NCBI GenBank assembly: GCA_020850355.1
Contig: JADZEX010000082.1
Coordinates: 28,772-92,771 of the forward strand
Direction: 5' to 3'
From: Fimbriimonadaceae bacterium
GTDB lineage: Bacteria; Armatimonadota; UBA10988
Length of the DNA stretch: 64,000 nt
The notes beneath the pieces were generated by a model, which did not search any database, was not told the DNA's origin, and was given only the letters and a program-made list of their open reading frames with translations. Both the position numbers and the translations under genes were made by a program. This document shows positions 36,351-45,506 of this stretch, piece after piece. Position 1 is the first letter of the stretch; each line of letters opens with the position of its first letter.

Positions 36351-37385
36351 ATGCGCCAAGTGGCTGGGATGGCGGTGACCGACGCGGGGGCGGGGCGGCG
36401 GATCCGGCGGGGTCTGGCGGCGCTGCTGCTGGGCGGCGGGGCGCTGCTGTGGGCGATGCTGGCGATGCCGGGGCGGAGCTACCGCGGGCCGCTGCCGCCG
36501 GCCAGCGCGGCGCAGCAGCAACTGGCCGCCGAACTGCGGCGCGACCTGGCGGTGCTGGCCGACGAGATCGGCGAGCGGCACGTCTTCGAACGGCACGGCC
36601 TGCGGCGCGCCGAGCGGTGGCTGAGCAGCCAGTTGCGCGCGGCCGGCTACCGGGTCGAACGGCAAGAGCACACCACCAGCGGCGAGCCGGTGGCCAACCT
36701 GATCGCCGCGCTGCCCGGCACCCGGCGGCCGGCGGAGATGGTGGTGGTGGGCGCGCACTACGACAGCGTGGAGTGCCCCGGCGCCAACGACAACGGCAGC
36801 GGCGCGGTGGCGGTCCTGGCGCTGGCCCGCCGGTTCGCCGCCCGGCCGGGCGGCCGGACCTTGCGGTTGGTCGAGTTCGTCAACGAAGAGCCGCCGTTCT
36901 TCTGGACCGACCAGATGGGCAGCCGGGTCTACGCCCGCGCCTGCCGCCGTCGGGGTGACCGGATCGTGGCGATGCTCAGCCTGGAGACGCTGGGTTACTA
37001 CACCGACGCGCCGGACACGCAGCGCTATCCGCTGCCGCTGCTGGGCGAGTTCTACCCGTCCGAGGGCAACTTCGTGGCGTGGATCGGCCACCTGCGCCAC
37101 AAGCGGCTGCTACGACATTGCCTGGGCACTTTCCGCGCGACCACGCCGTTCCCCAGCGAGGGCCTGGCGGCGGCCTCGGCAGTGCCGGGAATCGGTTGGT
37201 CCGACCACTGGGCCTTCTGGCAGGAGGGTTACCCGGCGGTGCTGGTCACCGACAGCGCGGTCTACCGTGATCCGCACTACCACCAGCGCAGCGACACCGT
37301 CGAGCACCTCGACTACGACCGCTTCGCGCGGGTGGTCGAAGGCGTCGAGCGGGTCGTGCGGGACCTGCTCGACCGGCCCGACTAG
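36351..37385 (+). CDS. Membrane-anchored M28 family aminopeptidase
   Basis: 344 residues. ATG 36351 is favoured by GGAG seven bases upstream. A single N-terminal hydrophobic segment (residues ~20-40) anchors or exports it. The M28 zinc site is seen: His136 and Asp138 in 'GAHYDSVE', bridging Asp147 in 'GANDNGSG', Glu179-Glu180 in 'FVNEEPPF', and a late Asp/His pair in 'WSDHWAFWQEGYPAVLVTD..RDPHYHQRSDT'. It should act on peptides in the periplasm. The stop overlaps the convergent esterase gene by four bases. Confidence 0.93.
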   Translation: MRQVAGMAVTDAGAGRRIRRGLAALLLGGGALLWAMLAMPGRSYRGPLPPASAAQQQLAAELRRDLAVLADEIGERHVFERHGLRRAERWLSSQLRAAGYRVERQEHTTSGEPVANLIAALPGTRRPAEMVVVGAHYDSVECPGANDNGSGAVAVLALARRFAARPGGRTLRLVEFVNEEPPFFWTDQMGSRVYARACRRRGDRIVAMLSLETLGYYTDAPDTQRYPLPLLGEFYPSEGNFVAWIGHLRHKRLLRHCLGTFRATTPFPSEGLAAASAVPGIGWSDHWAFWQEGYPAVLVTDSAVYRDPHYHQRSDTVEHLDYDRFARVVEGVERVVRDLLDRPD

Positions 37386-38395
37386 AGTCCCAACACGCCA
37401 GCCAGCGGGCGCTGCAGGCCGTTGGCCATGTAGTAGAAGCCGAGGTCGTTGGGGTGGGTGAGGTCAGTCAGGCCGTCGACGTGGTCGGGCCCCAGCATGG
37501 TGTAGCCTTCGACCACCTGGATCCGCTGGTCGCCAGCGGCCTGCCGCGCCGCGACGGCCTCGCGAACGACCTGCCGACGGGCCTCGTTGCTGCTCCGCGC
37601 CAGCGGGTTCCAGGTTTCCGAGGCGTTGGCGATGGGCGTCACGCAGAGGATCGGCGTGGTCGCCCGCTGGCCGCGAATGGTGGCCAGCAGCGGGCCGTAA
37701 GTCTCCCGCATCTGGGCCACTGTCGGGCAGTTCTGGGCGTAGTCGATCACGTAGCAGCAGGCGGCGATGGCGGCCAGCGTCTGGGCCACCTCGGGCTCGC
37801 CGATGCCGTTGCCGCTGAACCCGAGGTTGACGTGGTCCAGGTTCAGCCGCCGGCAGAGCTGTGCCTGGTAGCTGTTGCCGGCCCGCGCGGCGCAGCCGCC
37901 CTGGGTGATGCTGCTACCGTAGAAGACCACCGGCTCGGGCCGGGCCAACGGCGTTGGCGGCTCGATTATCGCGTCGTCGCTGAGACCGACCGCCAGCAGG
38001 TTGACCGGGTGGTAGAGCGGCAGATACAGGTCGATCTGCCGGCTCCGGCGCTCAGCACCGCCGATCAGGCGCGGCTCGATCTGCGGCTTGCCCTCCAACG
38101 GGGCCGCGACCGCAGCGTAGACGTGGTCGAGGTACAAGTCGACGGCGTGCTGCCCGATGCGGTGCATGTTGTTCATGTGCCCGACATCGCCGTAGTCCAG
38201 CCGCAGCGCGACCTCGGCGGTGTTGCTGCGGAAACGCACCCGCCCGCCGGCCGGACTGGTGCCGAGTCCCCAGACCGCTGGCCGGTACTGCTCGCGCCGC
38301 GAGGCCGGCAGGCGCCACAGGCGGGGGCTGTTCTCGGCCCAGAAGGGCAGCCCGCAGACCACCAGCCGTGGGTCCGGAAACTCGATCCAGTGCAT
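37382..38395 (-). CDS. SGNH/GDSL hydrolase with N-terminal beta domain
   Basis: 337 residues from ATG 38395, with GGAG six bases upstream. The N-terminal ~140 residues are beta-rich, as in carbohydrate-esterase-2-type proteins. The C-terminal half is an SGNH hydrolase: block I 'VFYGSSITQGG' with the nucleophile Ser, block II 'LGFSGNG', and block V 'DLTHPNDLGF' with the Asp-His pair. It likely deacylates sugars or lipids. No signal peptide is visible, so an exported substrate is uncertain. It follows hemL by 13 bases. Confidence 0.88.
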   Translation of the reverse strand: MHWIEFPDPRLVVCGLPFWAENSPRLWRLPASRREQYRPAVWGLGTSPAGGRVRFRSNTAEVALRLDYGDVGHMNNMHRIGQHAVDLYLDHVYAAVAAPLEGKPQIEPRLIGGAERRSRQIDLYLPLYHPVNLLAVGLSDDAIIEPPTPLARPEPVVFYGSSITQGGCAARAGNSYQAQLCRRLNLDHVNLGFSGNGIGEPEVAQTLAAIAACCYVIDYAQNCPTVAQMRETYGPLLATIRGQRATTPILCVTPIANASETWNPLARSSNEARRQVVREAVAARQAAGDQRIQVVEGYTMLGPDHVDGLTDLTHPNDLGFYYMANGLQRPLAGVLGL

Positions 38396-38408
38396 CGGCT
38401 GCTCCAGG

Positions 38409-39719
38409 TTAGGGCCGCGGCCAGTCGTTGGCGACACACCAGGCCAGGGCGTCACGCGCGGCGGCGATGGTCTGGTCGATCAACTCGGCGGTGTGCGCCG
38501 TGCCGGGGAACCAGGCCTCGAACTGCGACGGCGGCAGGTAGACGCCGCGCTCGAGCATCGCGTGGAAGAACGACCCGAAGCGCGCCGTGGCGCTGCGCTT
38601 GGCGGTGGCGTAGTCGGTGACCGGCGCGTCGCAGAAGAACAGTGTCAGCATCGCCCCGGCGTGGTTGACCTGCACCGGCACGCCAACCGCGGCGGCCGCC
38701 TCGCGCAGGCCGGCCGCCAGCCGCGCTGTGGCCGCGTTCAGGGCAGGGTAGGGGTCCTCGCGGCGGAGCACCCGCAGCATCGCGTTGCCCGCCGCCACCG
38801 CCACCGGGTTGCCGCTGAGCGTGCCCGCCTGGTAGATCGGCCCGGCCGGGGCGATCTGGCGCATCAGCTCGGCCCGACCACCGTAAGCAGCCAGCGGGAG
38901 ACCACCGCCGATCACCTTGCCCAGCACGGTCAGGTCCGGCGTCACCCCGGCCCGCGCCTGGGCGCCGCCAAGGGCGACGCGGTAGCCGGTCATCACTTCG
39001 TCGAAGACCAACAGCGCGCCGTGACGATCGCACAGCTCGCGCAGCCCGACCAGGAACTCCCGCGGCGGGTCGACCACGCCCATGTTGCCGGCGACCGGCT
39101 CGACGATCACACAGGCCACCTCGCCGGGATAGGCCGTCAGGGCGGCCTCAACGGCGGCCAGATCGCCGAACGGCAGGGAGTGCGTCAGCGCCGCCAGGGC
39201 CGCTGGGACACCCGGCGAGTCCGGCAGGCCGAAGGTGGCCACGCCCGAGCCGGCGGCGACCAGCAGGCTGTCGGCGTGGCCGTGGTAGCAGCCGTCGAAC
39301 TTCAGACAGCGGTCCCGCCCGGTGGCGCCGCGCGCCAGCCGCAACGCGGCCATCGCCGCCTCGGTACCGCTGCAGACCAGGCGCGCCACCTCGACCGAGT
39401 CGATGGTCGCGACGATCTGCTCGGCCAGCTCGACCTCGCCGGCCGACGGCGCGCCGAAACTGGTGCCGGCGGCGACCGCCTGCTGCACGGCGGCGGTCAC
39501 CTCGGGGTGGGCGTGACCCAGCAGCAGCGGGCCCCAACTGGCGACGTAGTCGAGCAGCTCGTGGCCGTCGGCATCGACCAGCCAGGCGCCGTGTCCGCGC
39601 TGGAAGAAGCGGGGGCTCCCGCCGACGCCGCGGAAGGCCCGCACCGGGCTGTTGACGCCACCCGGCAGCACGGCGCCGGCCCGCTCGAAGAGAGCCTCAG
39701 AAACTGGGTTGACGCTCAT
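38409..39719 (-). CDS. hemL: Glutamate-1-semialdehyde 2,1-aminomutase
   Basis: 436 residues from ATG 39719. It converts glutamate-1-semialdehyde to 5-aminolevulinate, the C5 route to tetrapyrroles. Characteristic segments are 'GGVNSPVRAF', 'SWGPLLLGHAHP', 'CSGTEAAMAALRLARG', 'FDGCYHGHADSLLV', 'VIVEPVAGNMG' and the PLP Lys268 in 'LGKVIGGGLPLAAYGG'. A GGAGGT site lies ten bases upstream. No other heme genes are in the window. The long frame upstream of the ATG overlaps the methyltransferase gene and is not coding. Confidence 0.96.
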   Translation of the reverse strand: MSVNPVSEALFERAGAVLPGGVNSPVRAFRGVGGSPRFFQRGHGAWLVDADGHELLDYVASWGPLLLGHAHPEVTAAVQQAVAAGTSFGAPSAGEVELAEQIVATIDSVEVARLVCSGTEAAMAALRLARGATGRDRCLKFDGCYHGHADSLLVAAGSGVATFGLPDSPGVPAALAALTHSLPFGDLAAVEAALTAYPGEVACVIVEPVAGNMGVVDPPREFLVGLRELCDRHGALLVFDEVMTGYRVALGGAQARAGVTPDLTVLGKVIGGGLPLAAYGGRAELMRQIAPAGPIYQAGTLSGNPVAVAAGNAMLRVLRREDPYPALNAATARLAAGLREAAAAVGVPVQVNHAGAMLTLFFCDAPVTDYATAKRSATARFGSFFHAMLERGVYLPPSQFEAWFPGTAHTAELIDQTIAAARDALAWCVANDWPRP

Positions 39720-39769
39720 CGCGGCGACCACCTCCGGGCGCGGAGTATGGCCGACCAGGCGCCTCGCCG

Positions 39770-40411
39770 TCAAGCCTCCACCGCAGCCGGCGCGGCCGGT
39801 GCCTTGCCGGGCACCCGCTGGCGCCAGTCCGGCCGTAGCCAGCGCCCGTGGTAGACGCCGCCCGGGGGCAGGCTGGCGGGGACCAGCTCAAAGTCGACCA
39901 GCTCGAAGAGACCCTGGTAGAGCTTCAGATAGAGCCATGGCAGAAGCGTCAACTGGCTGAACCAGGTGCCCGCCGGCTGGCTGCCCACGAAATCGAAGAC
40001 GACCTCGTTGAGCTCCCGCGGCAGCGACGGCACCGGCAGGCCGCTCAGCACCAGGTCGACCTGCGGCAGGCCCAGCGCCAGCAGCCGCGCCGGCAGCTCG
40101 CGGACGTCGCACAACAGAACCGTCGCCCGCGGCACCTCGCGCTCCAAGATGGCCGCGAACTCGGGGTCGATCTCGACGGCCAGCAGCTTGCTGTCGGGAT
40201 GCAGCCGCGCCGCCACGGCGCGGGTCACGGCGCCGGTACCGGCGCCCAGCTCGACGACTACCTGCGGCCGGTCGGGGTCGACCTGGCGGCACATCGCGGC
40301 CGCCAGCGCCGGGCTGGAGGGCACCACGCTGGCGACCCTGGTTCCTTCACGCAGGAACTTCTTGAGAAACAGCAGCGGGTCACGCGCGCTGCCGGGCTGC
40401 GGGTCGGACAT
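39770..40411 (-). CDS. SAM methyltransferase similar to phospholipid N-methyltransferase (PmtA-like)
   Basis: 213 residues. The opening 'FLKKFLREGTRVASVVPSSPALAAAM' followed by motif I 'VVELGAGTGAVTRAVAARL' and 'LLAVEIDPEFAAILE' is the layout of PmtA-type methyltransferases, which methylate the head group of phosphatidylethanolamine and related lipids and resemble rRNA adenine dimethylases. The start codon directly abuts the stop of the OlsF-like gene, so it may modify the lipid that gene produces. Substrate is inferred from context. Confidence 0.8.
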   Translation of the reverse strand: MSDPQPGSARDPLLFLKKFLREGTRVASVVPSSPALAAAMCRQVDPDRPQVVVELGAGTGAVTRAVAARLHPDSKLLAVEIDPEFAAILEREVPRATVLLCDVRELPARLLALGLPQVDLVLSGLPVPSLPRELNEVVFDFVGSQPAGTWFSQLTLLPWLYLKLYQGLFELVDFELVPASLPPGGVYHGRWLRPDWRQRVPGKAPAAPAAVEA

Positions 40412-42274
40412 CTAGCGCACTCCTTCGGAGGGGGTCGCGGGCAGGCGACCATGGGCGGCCAGGAAGCGGTCGATGTGCTGCTCGCCGAGGAAGCGCTTCA
40501 TCGTCCGCCGGTCGGTTTCCAGGGCATCGAAGACACACATCGCGTCGACGCAGTAGCCGAACGCCGGGTCGACACTGAAGGCCAGCGCCTTGGCGCCGAG
40601 CTTGAGGTACTGCCGCAGCAAGGGTGGCACGCCCTTGCCGTCGGGCTCGACATCGGTGATCAGCCGCTGCAGGTCGTCGACGTCGCGCAACAGGCGGACA
40701 TGGCTCAGCACATCGGCCCCGGCGAACTTGCGCGGCACGAAGGGCCGCTTCGGTTTGACCAGTGCCGCCAACGGCGAGAGGCGCTGCGGTTGGGCCAGGT
40801 AGCCGACCATCAGGGCCCGGCTGACCGGGCTGTAGAGCCGCGAAATGCTGACCGGGCCGATCATGTGGCGGTAATGCGGGAAGCGCGCGAAGAACTGCCC
40901 GATGCCGGTCCAGAGCATCATCATCGGCCCGACGCCGCCCTGCTCCTCGACCCGCACAAACGACCGGCCGAGCTCGATGCTGGGGCCGATGCGCGGCAGG
41001 AACTCGTCGCTGATCTGGAACAGCGAGAACAGGTAGAGCCCCTTGGGCCCGTGGGCCGGCACAATCTCGTCGGTCAGGCCGAGCCGGTAGGAGCCGATCA
41101 GCTCACAGCGCACGTGGTTGAACAGCAGCAGGTGGCGGTACCAGCCGTCGAAGCGGTCCAGGTCGTAGGGCTTGCCGGTGCCCTCGCCAACCTCCCGGAA
41201 GCTGATCTCGCGCAATCGCCCCAGCTCGGTCAGCACATGCGGCAACTGCGCGGCGCGGGCCTGGTAGACCGAGAAGTCGCCCTGCCGCGCCAGCAGGGCC
41301 TCCGCTGGCAGGGCCGCCAGGTCGGCGTGCAGCAGCTCCGGCGGCACCGCGTTGGCGACCGGCGGAAAGACCGGCGGCTTCGGCGCCCGCGGCGCGAGCT
41401 TGCGGCCGCGCAACCTGGGCTTGCCGCTGCGCGTGCTGTGCGCTTCGCGCCCGGCCAGCGCCTGACAGCGCAAGCGCATGAACTCGATGCACTCCTCGTC
41501 GGTCGCAATCGCCTGGATGGTGGCCGCCGGAATCGGGTTGCCGAGCTGCACCCGCAACGGGTGCCGGCGCCGCCGCACCAGCTCCCGCGGCAGCAGCACG
41601 GTGCGCAGCCGGGGGTGGATCAGGCCAGCCAACTGGAACAACGGGCCGTTGTTGCCGGCGAAGTACATCGGCACCACGGCCGCCCCGGTGCGCCGCGCCA
41701 GGACCGCGATGTTGACGTGCCAGGGCGGGTCGACCACCTCGCGCGTCTGGAGATTGAGGGAGGCCACGGTGCCCGACGGAAAGACCCCCAGCACGCCGCC
41801 GCTGCGCAGCCAGGCGATGGTCTCCCGCAACCCCTTGAAGTTCGACTGCTTCGACTCGGTGGTCTCAAACGGATCGACGAAGATGCAGAGGTCTTGCAGC
41901 TCGGGCAGCGCCCCGAGCATGTAGTTCGCCATCACCTTGGTGTCGGGCCGCACCCGGCGCAGGGCGTGGATCATCGCCAGGCCCTCGATCCCGCCGTAGG
42001 GGTGATTGGCGACCACCACCACCGGCCCGTGGGCCGGCAACCGGGCCAGCTCGGTGCCGTCGACTTCGAGGCGGACACCCATCTCGGCGAGCATCTCGCC
42101 ACAGAAGTCGGCGCTCTTGCCGCGGGCGATCACCCGTGCGTAATGGCGGTTGATCTTGGTCAGGCAGAGCAGCGTCTCGATCGGTGGCACGACCAGCGCG
42201 GCCAACGGCGGCGGCATGCGGTCGCCGACCGGCTCGAGGTTGAACGGCTCCGAGGGCTTACGCGTCGACGGCAT
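40412..42274 (-). CDS. olsF: PlsC-GNAT fusion, OlsF-like ornithine-lipid synthase
   Basis: 620 residues from ATG 42274 (AGGA nine bases upstream). The N-terminal half is a lysophospholipid acyltransferase: 'VVVVANHPYGGIEGLAMIHALR' (the NHPxGGxEG form), 'GGVLGVFPSGTVASL'. The C-terminal half (about residues 330-600) is a hemolysin/Acetyltransf_5-type GNAT domain: 'SVYQARAAQLPHVLTELGRLREISFREVGEGTGKPYDLDRFD', 'ELIGSYRLG', 'RIGPSIELGRSFV'. This order matches OlsF, where the C-terminal half N-acylates ornithine and the N-terminal half adds the second acyl chain. The amino-acid head group here is not proven. Confidence 0.85.
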   Translation of the reverse strand: MPSTRKPSEPFNLEPVGDRMPPPLAALVVPPIETLLCLTKINRHYARVIARGKSADFCGEMLAEMGVRLEVDGTELARLPAHGPVVVVANHPYGGIEGLAMIHALRRVRPDTKVMANYMLGALPELQDLCIFVDPFETTESKQSNFKGLRETIAWLRSGGVLGVFPSGTVASLNLQTREVVDPPWHVNIAVLARRTGAAVVPMYFAGNNGPLFQLAGLIHPRLRTVLLPRELVRRRRHPLRVQLGNPIPAATIQAIATDEECIEFMRLRCQALAGREAHSTRSGKPRLRGRKLAPRAPKPPVFPPVANAVPPELLHADLAALPAEALLARQGDFSVYQARAAQLPHVLTELGRLREISFREVGEGTGKPYDLDRFDGWYRHLLLFNHVRCELIGSYRLGLTDEIVPAHGPKGLYLFSLFQISDEFLPRIGPSIELGRSFVRVEEQGGVGPMMMLWTGIGQFFARFPHYRHMIGPVSISRLYSPVSRALMVGYLAQPQRLSPLAALVKPKRPFVPRKFAGADVLSHVRLLRDVDDLQRLITDVEPDGKGVPPLLRQYLKLGAKALAFSVDPAFGYCVDAMCVFDALETDRRTMKRFLGEQHIDRFLAAHGRLPATPSEGVR

Positions 42275-42492
42275 CGCGTGCATCCTGGCGGTCGTCCGCC
42301 GGCCCGGCTTCGGCGGGCAGCAGCAACCCCTGACGGCAGCAGCGACTCTCCAAGCGCGGCCCTCCCAGTCGTTGCAGTGTAACACACTCCGGGGCGGCGG
42401 CAGGTTCCCGGCGCCAGCCGGACGCCAGCCGCGGTCGGGTGTATCATAACGGCCGCTGACAGGCACAGGGTGGTGGCGGTGAGGCGGAGCGT

Positions 42493-43551
42493 TTGAAGCG
42501 CAAACTGGTCTGGGCGGTGGTGGTCGCGGTGCTGACGGGGTTGCTGGTGACCCACCGCAGCGAGCTGGCGGCGGTCGGGCACGCTCTGCGGGCGGCGCGC
42601 CGCGACTGGCTGCTGGCGGCGGTGGCCGCCGAGCTGGTCTACCTGGTGCTCTACAGTGCCATCTACCGCGCCAGCTTCGCCGCCGTCGGGGTCCGTCTAC
42701 CGCTGCGCCGGCTGGTGCTGCTGCTGCTCTCCTCACTCTCCCTGAACGTCGCCGCCGCCGGCAGTGGCGCGGCCTTGTTCGTGGCCGATGCGAGCCGCCG
42801 CGGTCAGAGCGGGACCCGTGCCGCGGTCGGCTCGGTGCTGGTCAAGATCGCCGATTTGACCACCTTCGTGCCGCTGGTGCTGTACAGCCTCTTCCACCTC
42901 TCCCGGCGTCGCGAGCTGCATCCGTTCGAGATTGGCATTAGCCTCGGCCTGCTGGCGGTGATCGGGGCGTTCGTGGCGCTGCTGGGGCTGGCGCTGTGGC
43001 ATCCCGACCGCCTGACCGGTGTGTTCGGCTGGGTCGGCCGGCGGGTTAACGGCGTGCTCCGCCGGATCGGGCGGCCAGGCCTGCCCGCCGAGTGGGCCGC
43101 CCAGACCGCGCACGACTACATCGACGGCGTGGCGCTGATGCGCACCCGGCCGACTCGCATGTCGCTCGCCTGGCTGGCCGCGGCGTTGGCCCACCTGGCC
43201 GGCCTGGCCGTCGTCCTGGCCCTCGCGCTGGCGCTGGGCGAGCCACTCGAAGTCGGCTTGCTGACCTGCGGCTTCAGCATCGCGATGCTCTTCTGGGTGG
43301 TGCCGCTGACTCCGCAGGGCATCGGCGTCGTCGAGGGCTCGATGGTGCTGACTTACACTGGTCTGGGCATGCCGCCGACCGTCGCCACCAGTCTCGCCTT
43401 GGCTTTTCGGGGCCTCACCTTCTGGCTGCCGATGCTGCTCGGCTGGCTGCTGCTGCCGCGCCTCGTCGGCCGCCGCCGCCGGCTGCGCGGCACCGCCGAG
43501 CCGCCGGCCGACCCGGCCCCGGCCCTTGACAGCAACCCGCCGCCGACCTAG
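42493..43551 (+). CDS. LPG-synthase-type transmembrane protein (UPF0104)
   Basis: 352 residues starting at TTG 42493 behind GGAG. About eight hydrophobic helices; 'LLLSSLSLNVAAAGSGAALFVADASRRGQSGTRAAVGSVLVKIADL' and 'GLLTCGFSIAMLFWVVPLTPQGIGVVEGSMVLTYTGLGMP' are the conserved regions of the lysylphosphatidylglycerol-synthetase flippase domain. The family flips aminoacylated lipids or transports other lipids; the catalytic aminoacyl-transfer domain of full MprF is absent. It is divergently placed from the OlsF-like gene, which fits membrane-lipid handling. The TTG start is moderately certain. Confidence 0.87.
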   Translation: MKRKLVWAVVVAVLTGLLVTHRSELAAVGHALRAARRDWLLAAVAAELVYLVLYSAIYRASFAAVGVRLPLRRLVLLLLSSLSLNVAAAGSGAALFVADASRRGQSGTRAAVGSVLVKIADLTTFVPLVLYSLFHLSRRRELHPFEIGISLGLLAVIGAFVALLGLALWHPDRLTGVFGWVGRRVNGVLRRIGRPGLPAEWAAQTAHDYIDGVALMRTRPTRMSLAWLAAALAHLAGLAVVLALALALGEPLEVGLLTCGFSIAMLFWVVPLTPQGIGVVEGSMVLTYTGLGMPPTVATSLALAFRGLTFWLPMLLGWLLLPRLVGRRRRLRGTAEPPADPAPALDSNPPPT

Positions 43552-43554
43552 AAC
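43526..43554 (+). promoter_or_regulatory. Promoter for uvrC, apparently leaderless
   Basis: TTGACA (43526-43531), a 17-base spacer and TAGAAC (43549-43554) lie at the end of the upstream gene. The uvrC ATG at 43563 is eight bases after the -10, so the transcript would start at or within a base or two of the start codon. No Shine-Dalgarno precedes this ATG. Confidence 0.6.
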
Positions 43555-43562
43555 AGCGCCCG

Positions 43563-45434
43563 ATGGCTCTGCCGCACGATTTGGAAGTCCTGCCTGCGCA
43601 GCCCGGCGTCTACCTGATGAAGGACGCCGCCGGGACGGTGCTGTACGTCGGCAAGGCCAGCTCGCTGCGGGCGCGGGTGCGGAGCTACTTCCAGCCCGGC
43701 GCCGACCACTCGCTGCGGATTCAGATGATGGTCGCGCGGGTCCGGGAAGTCGACTTCAAGGTCACCGGCAGCGAGATCGAGGCGCTGGTCCTGGAAGCCA
43801 ACCTGGTCCGCGAGCACCAGCCCCGCTACAACGTGCGCCTGCGCGACGACAAGCGCTTCCCGTGGCTGAAGCTGACCCGCGAGCCGCTGCCGCAACTGGT
43901 CGAGTGTCGCGACCTGGCCCAAGACGGGGCGCGCTACTTCGGTCCGTACGTCGACGCCGGAGCGATGCGGGCCACCGACCGGCTGCTCCGCCGGCTGTTC
44001 AAGATTCGCTCCTGCAGCTTCGCTCTCAGCGGTCAGCCGCAGATGCGGCCCTGCCTGGACTACCACATCGGCCTCTGCGAAGCGCCCTGCGCCGGCTACG
44101 TCGGCATCGCCGAGTACAACCGCCAGGTCGACCAGGCGGCGGCCTTCCTGCGCGGCGAGGTGGGCGATATCGTCAGCGAGCTGCAGGCGGAGATGCAGGC
44201 CGCTGCCGAGCATCTCGAGTTCGAACAGGCGGCGCGGCTACGCGACCTGATTGCCGACCTGCAGAAGGCCCTGGCCGGGCAGCGCATTGTCAGTGCCAGC
44301 GGGCTCGAGGCCGACGTCTTCGCCGCGGCGCAGCACGACGACCTGAGCTGTGTGCAGCTCTTCTTCGTGCGCGCCGGCAAGGTCGTTGGCGACCACCGCG
44401 GGATCTTCGAAGGCGCCGCCGACGACACCGCCGGCGAGGCGATCCGGGCCTTCCTTACCGCCTACTACGGCGAGCGGCCCGACATCCCGCGCCTGGTGCT
44501 GCTGGCGGCGCCGCTCGAGGACCGCGCCGCGATTGCGCAGTGGCTGACCCAGCAGCGCGGCCAGAAGGTCGAGGTGCTGGTCCCCGAGCGCGGCGAGCGA
44601 CGGCAACTGGTCGAGCTGGTGCGCGACAACGCCGCCGACTCGTTGCGCCGCTGGCTGACCGATCGCGACCAGCAACGCCAACGCGGCGAGGTGGCGGCGA
44701 CCGACCTGCGCGACCACCTCGGCCTGCCCCGCACCCCGTTTCGGATCGAGTGCTACGACATCGCCACCCTGCAGGGCGACTGGTCGGTCGGCTCGATGGT
44801 CGTCCTGGAGGACGGGCGGCCCGTCAAGAAGGCCTACCGGCAGTTCAAGATCCGCCACCCGCACGCCGCCCCCAACGACTACGAGATGATGAAGGAAGTG
44901 CTGCTGCGCCGTCTGCAGCGGGCCATCGAGGGGGATCCGAAGTTCCTGCCGCTGCCCGACCTGCTGCTGGTCGACGGCGGCAAGGGCCAGCTCGGGGTGG
45001 CCGTCGAGGTCTGCGAGACGCTCGGCCTGCAGCAGCTCCCGCTGGCGGCGCTGGCGAAGCGGCAGGAGCACCTCTTCCGACCCGGCCAGAGCGACCCCAT
45101 CGTGCTGGAAGCCCGCGCCCCGGCGCTGCGCGTGCTGCGCGCCCTGCGCGATGAAGCCCACCGCTTCGCCAACACCTTCCACCAACGCCTGCGGCGGCAG
45201 TCCGGCCTGCGCTCCATCTTGGACGACATCCCCGGCGTCGGCGCCACCCGTCGCACCACGCTGCTCAGCCATTTCCGCAGCACCCAGGCCATCCGCGAAG
45301 CCAGCCTCGACGAAATCGCCGCCCTCCCCGGCCTCAACCGCCCCCTCGCCGAACGCGTCAAGCGCTACCTGCTGCAAGACCACAGCGGCGACCAGGACGA
45401 AGGCTACCGCGACGACCCCGCCGGCGACGCGTGA
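43563..45434 (+). CDS. uvrC: Excinuclease ABC subunit C
   Basis: 623 residues, full length for UvrC, which makes the dual incisions of nucleotide-excision repair. The GIY-YIG nuclease is at the N-terminus ('GVYLMKDAAGTVLYVGKASSLRARVRSYF'), followed by a Cys cluster ('CLDYHIGLCEAPC'), a UVR helix pair ('LEFEQAARLRDLI'), the RNase H-like second nuclease ('IECYDIATLQGDWSVGSMVV', 'LLLVDGGKGQL') and a C-terminal HhH pair ('LDDIPGVGATRRTTLL'). Short upstream leader, no ribosome site. A REP-like hairpin follows the stop by ten bases. Confidence 0.97.
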   Translation: MALPHDLEVLPAQPGVYLMKDAAGTVLYVGKASSLRARVRSYFQPGADHSLRIQMMVARVREVDFKVTGSEIEALVLEANLVREHQPRYNVRLRDDKRFPWLKLTREPLPQLVECRDLAQDGARYFGPYVDAGAMRATDRLLRRLFKIRSCSFALSGQPQMRPCLDYHIGLCEAPCAGYVGIAEYNRQVDQAAAFLRGEVGDIVSELQAEMQAAAEHLEFEQAARLRDLIADLQKALAGQRIVSASGLEADVFAAAQHDDLSCVQLFFVRAGKVVGDHRGIFEGAADDTAGEAIRAFLTAYYGERPDIPRLVLLAAPLEDRAAIAQWLTQQRGQKVEVLVPERGERRQLVELVRDNAADSLRRWLTDRDQQRQRGEVAATDLRDHLGLPRTPFRIECYDIATLQGDWSVGSMVVLEDGRPVKKAYRQFKIRHPHAAPNDYEMMKEVLLRRLQRAIEGDPKFLPLPDLLLVDGGKGQLGVAVEVCETLGLQQLPLAALAKRQEHLFRPGQSDPIVLEARAPALRVLRALRDEAHRFANTFHQRLRRQSGLRSILDDIPGVGATRRTTLLSHFRSTQAIREASLDEIAALPGLNRPLAERVKRYLLQDHSGDQDEGYRDDPAGDA

Positions 45435-45443
45435 TACCAGAAA

Positions 45444-45492
45444 GGGGTCAGGACCATTTTCTGGCTTCGCCACAGAAAATGGTCCTGACCCC
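45444..45492. repeat. REP-like perfect palindrome
   Basis: GGGGTCAGGACCATTTTCTG (45444-45463) and its exact complement (45473-45492) form a 20-bp stem with a 9-base loop. It is placed between the convergent stops of uvrC and birA, where it can also terminate both transcripts. GGGGTCAG-containing palindromes are typical of REP elements mobilised by RAYT transposases, though no such gene is present here. A partial copy occurs inside gltX at 49365-49382. Confidence 0.85.
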
Positions 45493-45506
45493 GTTGGGTG
45501 ATCCGC

